DNA from: Acholeplasmataceae bacterium
GTDB lineage: Bacteria > Bacillota_I > Bacilli_A > ML615J-28 > CAG-698
DNA length: 14,070 nt
Assembly (NCBI GenBank): GCA_012839485.1
Contig: DUNF01000013.1
Coordinates: forward strand, 1 to 14,070
Direction of reading: 5' to 3'
Part shown: piece by piece, positions 13,970 through 14,070 of the stretch
Position numbering within the stretch: the first letter of the stretch is position 1
Layout: each line of letters begins with the position of its first letter
The notes under the pieces: model-generated
Database searches by the model: none
Told to the model about the DNA's origin: nothing
What the model saw: the letters and a program-made list of their open reading frames with translations, nothing else
Made by a program: the position numbers and the translations under genes

Positions 13970-14070
13970 TTTGCCTAATTTCACTATCTATTTTAGAGAA
14001 ATAATCTATTGTTTGTTTACCTTCTTTATTCCAATTTAGATTATCAGATATAATTAAATCTTCTTTTTCA
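13825..14070. repeat. Perfect 101-bp inverted repeat (fold-back) at right edge
   Basis: Bases 13825-13925 are the exact reverse complement of 13970-14070, with a 44-nt spacer (13926-13969). The repeat reaches the window edge. It lies in the middle of a coding region and ends the last open frame prematurely. Like the left-edge repeat, it most likely reflects a strand switch at a contig end. Confidence 0.95.

Noticed and set aside
1..14070. CRISPR arrays, tRNA or rRNA genes, insertion sequences
   Set aside because: No regularly spaced repeats, no tRNA or rRNA-like segments and no transposase-like frames were seen on either strand.

Overview
The window is A+T-rich DNA from a low-G+C Gram-positive bacterium. 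Features pointing that way are strong AGGAGG-type ribosome binding sites, short U-tailed terminators, riboswitch-controlled ECF vitamin transporters, and lipoprotein or C-terminally anchored surface proteins. UGA is used as a stop codon (for example at 3158-3160) and Trp is encoded by UGG, so this is not a Mycoplasma-type code. An uncultured gut-type member of Bacilli/Erysipelotrichia or an Acholeplasma relative would fit, but that is an inference. All genes except yidD lie on the + strand.

Layout. 1-172: a perfect 73-bp inverted repeat with a 26-nt spacer at the left edge, carrying the last codons of an unidentified gene. 161-1297: a PfoR/PTS EIIC_2-type membrane protein. 1318-1545: a cobalamin riboswitch and intrinsic terminator. 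1565-6868: a tightly overlapping five-gene operon encoding a membrane-anchored alpha/alpha-toroid protein, a DUF4430 (transcobalamin beta-domain-like) protein, and ECF T, fused A-A and S subunits. Together these look like a vitamin B12 capture and import system in which the two domains of vertebrate transcobalamin are separate proteins. 6849-7431: a promoter inside the end of the S gene, a preQ1-I riboswitch whose pseudoknot includes the Shine-Dalgarno sequence, and queT. 7463-7742: a promoter, a 19-residue leader peptide with five consecutive tyrosines flanked by phenylalanines, and a chain of mutually exclusive RNA pairings ending in a terminator. 7743-10452: a TrpXYZ-like ABC transporter (lipoprotein, permease, ATPase) controlled by that attenuator, then a terminator. 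10536-12101: a secreted protein with repeated DUF5011-type Ig-like domains. 12042-12326 (-): yidD, overlapping it tail to tail. 12397-13667: promoter, acetate kinase gene ackA and terminator. 13718-end: the start of a secreted protein gene, interrupted by a perfect 101-bp inverted repeat at the right edge.

The common theme is nutrient salvage under RNA control: three successive transport units are controlled by a B12 riboswitch, a preQ1 riboswitch and an apparent tyrosine-codon attenuator. The attenuator is the most unusual element, because low-G+C Gram-positive bacteria usually regulate such operons with T-box RNAs and no T-box is visible here. The fold-backs at both ends most likely mark contig-end artefacts, so annotation at the extreme edges should be treated with caution.
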